From: Oscillospiraceae bacterium
Lineage (GTDB): Bacteria; Bacillota; Clostridia; Oscillospirales; Ruminococcaceae
NCBI GenBank assembly: GCA_017550285.1
Contig: JAFZPP010000022.1
Span: 1-64,000, forward strand
Direction: 5' to 3'
Length of the DNA: 64,000 bases
Shown piece after piece: positions 62,054-64,000 of the stretch; position 1 is the stretch's first letter, and each line of letters begins with the position of its first letter. Under the pieces are notes generated by a model, which searched no databases, was not told where the DNA came from, and saw only the letters and a list, made by a program, of their open reading frames with translations. The translations under genes were made by a program, and so were the position numbers.

Positions 62054-62128
62054 ATAACTATAGAATCTGTGCGTTTGGCATAATCACGCTTGGGGATACG
62101 ACCGACGTATCGGGAAGAAGGTGTATAT

Positions 62129-63694
62129 ATGAGACGAAAAATGACAGCCGTTTTCGCCGCTGCGGCATTGGCAGTCATCGCCGGAACAGCAATCTCTGTT
62201 TCGGCTGCGAATCCGATCGTGCAGCACTGCTATACTGCCGACGGCGCACCGCTTGTCTGGAATGATACATTTTATCTGTTTACGGGACACGATGAGAGCA
62301 ATTCCGTGTTCTTTTCGATGGATGACTGGCGCTGCTTTGCGACAACCGATATGCAGAACTGGACAGACCTCGGTTCACCGCTGCACTATCGTGCGTTTGC
62401 ATGGGCGCAGGGGGAAGCATGGGCGGCACAGGTCGTCGAACGCGGCGGAAAATTCTATTATTATGTCACGGTCACGGCAAAGGAGGGCGGCAGAGCGATT
62501 GGCGTTGCGGTCGCAGATGCCCCTGAAGGACCGTATACGGATGCAATCGGCAAGCCGCTGGTCGGTCCGATGGAAGGCATGAAATGTATTGATCCGACCG
62601 TGTTCATTGACGATGATGGGCAGGCATATCTGTATTTCGGAAACAGTGAACTGCGGTATGTTCTGTTGAATCCGGATATGATCTCCTGCATGGGCGAACC
62701 GGTGCGCGTAGACACCGGAAACGGCACATTCGGTATCACGTTTGACGAAGCGCCGTATCTGTATAAGCGCAATGACCTGTATTATATGATTTATGCCTCG
62801 GACTGGCTGCCGCAGAATGTCTCATATTCATACAGCGATACGCCGCTCGGACCGTGGGCATTCGGCAGGGTGCTCATGCACCATGAGGGCGGAAACTGCG
62901 GCACGAATCATCCGGGTATCGCGGATTATAAGGGACACACCTATCTGACCTATCATGACGGCAATCTGCCGGGCGGCGGCGATTTTGCACGCTCGGAATG
63001 TGTCGATGAGATCATCTGGAATGCGGACGGCAGTATGCAGGAAGTTCAGCGAACGAAAACCGGTCCGCAGCAGCTCGAACCGCTTGACCCGTATCAGAGA
63101 ACAGAGGCGGAGACCATTTGCAGCGCATCCGGTGTTGTGACGGAAGAATGTGCTGCCGGCGGGCGGAATGTCTGCGATATCCAGAACGGCGAATCACTCA
63201 TGGTTTCCGGCGTCGATTTCGGCGCAGGTGCGGCAGCATTCAAAGTCAGTGCATCGTCTGCGCTGAACGGCGGCACACTGGAGCTGCATCTGGATACATC
63301 GGACGGCAGTCTCATCGGAATGGTTCCGATTGCCGGAACAGGCGGCTGGCAGAACTGGGAATCGTTTGCATGTGAAATCACCGGCGCGGAGGGTATCCAC
63401 GATCTTTATTTTACCTTTTCCGGCGAGGGCGATGCGCCGCTTTTCAATCTGGACTGGTGGCAGTTTACATCAACTGCCGCAGAAACTGAATATCGCAAAG
63501 GTGATCTGGACAATGACGGCGTCATCAATGCCGTTGATCTGACGCTTGCCAAAATTGGTTTCATGAACAGTTTTACGGATATCGCCGCAAAGAAAGCTGC
63601 TGATACCGACGGAAACGGAAAGATTGAAACGGCTGATCTTGAATTGCTGCGGGCTTATCTGCTGACCGCAGCGCCGGACTTCAGCGGAAAGTGA
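62129..63694 (+). CDS. Secreted GH43 enzyme with CBM6 and dockerin
   Basis: The 521-residue protein has a signal peptide (1-26), a five-bladed GH43 domain (about 27-320), a CBM6 (323-448) and a dockerin (457-514; GDLDNDGVINAVD and ADTDGNGKIETAD). The GH43 triad is visible: base Asp38 (YTADGAPLVWND), pKa modulator Asp155 (CIDPTVFIDDDG) and acid Glu207 (FDEAPYLYKRN). Such enzymes are xylosidases or arabinofuranosidases acting on arabinoxylan side chains. The start at 62129 follows AAGG; the ATG 39 bases upstream is rejected. The next gene begins 25 bases downstream. Confidence 0.92.
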   Translation: MRRKMTAVFAAAALAVIAGTAISVSAANPIVQHCYTADGAPLVWNDTFYLFTGHDESNSVFFSMDDWRCFATTDMQNWTDLGSPLHYRAFAWAQGEAWAAQVVERGGKFYYYVTVTAKEGGRAIGVAVADAPEGPYTDAIGKPLVGPMEGMKCIDPTVFIDDDGQAYLYFGNSELRYVLLNPDMISCMGEPVRVDTGNGTFGITFDEAPYLYKRNDLYYMIYASDWLPQNVSYSYSDTPLGPWAFGRVLMHHEGGNCGTNHPGIADYKGHTYLTYHDGNLPGGGDFARSECVDEIIWNADGSMQEVQRTKTGPQQLEPLDPYQRTEAETICSASGVVTEECAAGGRNVCDIQNGESLMVSGVDFGAGAAAFKVSASSALNGGTLELHLDTSDGSLIGMVPIAGTGGWQNWESFACEITGAEGIHDLYFTFSGEGDAPLFNLDWWQFTSTAAETEYRKGDLDNDGVINAVDLTLAKIGFMNSFTDIAAKKAADTDGNGKIETADLELLRAYLLTAAPDFSGK

Positions 63695-63719
63695 TAGCTG
63701 AAAAGGGGAGGGATCATTT

Positions 63720-64000
63720 ATGAAACAACAGCACAGAATGCTTGCAGGGCTGCTTTCCTGCGTGATGCTTCTGACATCGGGCGCATATCTGCCCGCCGCA
63801 GTTCCGGCGTCTGCGGCGGAAGATGCAGGCATCCAGACCTTTCCGCTGTCCGATGTCACCGTAACAGATCCGTACACGGTGAATGCATATGAGAAAGAAA
63901 TCGCGTATCTGCTGTCATTTGACAGTGACCGTCTGCTTGCCGGATTTCGTGAAAATGCAGGTCTTCCCGCAAACGGCGCAGCGCGATACGGCGGATGGGA
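63720..64000 (+). CDS. Secreted GH127-like beta-L-arabinofuranosidase, partial
   Basis: Only the first 93 codons are in the window. A signal peptide (1-33) leads to FPLSDVTVTDPYTVNAYEKE, a segment IAYLLSFDSDRLLAGFREN, AGLPANGAARYGGW; this opening matches GH127 (former DUF1680) proteins, which release beta-L-arabinofuranose. GGGGAGGG precedes the start, 25 bases after the GH43 gene, so the two are cotranscribed and fit arabinose removal from plant polysaccharide. The catalytic residues lie beyond the window. Confidence 0.78.
   Translation, partial: MKQQHRMLAGLLSCVMLLTSGAYLPAAVPASAAEDAGIQTFPLSDVTVTDPYTVNAYEKEIAYLLSFDSDRLLAGFRENAGLPANGAARYGGW

Overview
The window looks like chromosome from a fibre-degrading, cellulosome-type Ruminococcus (Oscillospiraceae, Bacillota). 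The evidence is four complete secreted glycoside hydrolases or relatives carrying type I dockerin modules (GH10, GH141-like, GH5, GH43), a dockerin-bearing secreted peptidase, sigma-70 promoters with 17-bp spacers, strong AGGAGG ribosome-binding sites, SpoIIE, clostridial glgC/glgD pairing and a Gram-positive sortase pilus locus. Base composition is moderately high for the genus. The affiliation is inferred from gene content, not from a database match.

Layout. 1-7.8 kb: housekeeping genes purA and folD, then a leftward operon of two M16 peptidases and lgt, an isochorismatase-family hydrolase and a small basic protein. 8-16.7 kb: spoIIE, then the glycogen operon glgB-glgC-glgD-glgA; GlgB ends in a repetitive histone-H1-like tail. 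16.9-25 kb: a GH10 xylanase, tatD (leftward), an LRR lipoprotein / GH36 alpha-galactosidase / membrane phosphoesterase operon, and a dockerin peptidase. 25.2-26 kb: a MerR/TipAS regulator with a textbook operator. 26.2-34.4 kb: a six-gene sortase pilus operon (signal peptidase, large LPXTG tip protein with a degenerate CHAP domain, major pilin, class C sortase, minor pilin, second sortase). 34.4-38.8 kb: a DUF3048 lipoprotein, a two-component system and a Pro/Glu/Lys-rich secreted protein. 39-44.3 kb: a dus / cytoplasmic LRR / Fe-S aldo-keto reductase operon.

44.6-45.6 kb holds the decayed skeleton of a type I-C CRISPR-Cas locus: the HD start of cas3, the last codons of cas4, and cas1 fused in frame to the end of cas2. 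No CRISPR array is visible. 45.9-48.8 kb: a GH141-like beta-helix enzyme with CBM6 and dockerin. 49-52.6 kb: an ABC exporter of the MacB/FtsX type. 52.6-56.3 kb: a Fur-box-controlled zinc uptake operon. 56.5-59.4 kb: a short AbrB-like gene and mgtA. 59.5-64 kb: an IS5-type transposase scrap, a GH5 enzyme, a chimeric CBM6/GH2 remnant, and a rightward GH43-GH127 pair running off the window.

Two themes tie the window together: plant polysaccharide attack at the cell surface (cellulosomal enzymes, pili, glycogen storage of the sugar gained), and local genome erosion (CRISPR remnant, CBM6/GH2 chimera, transposase scrap, short AbrB, dispersed heptanucleotide and hairpin repeats).
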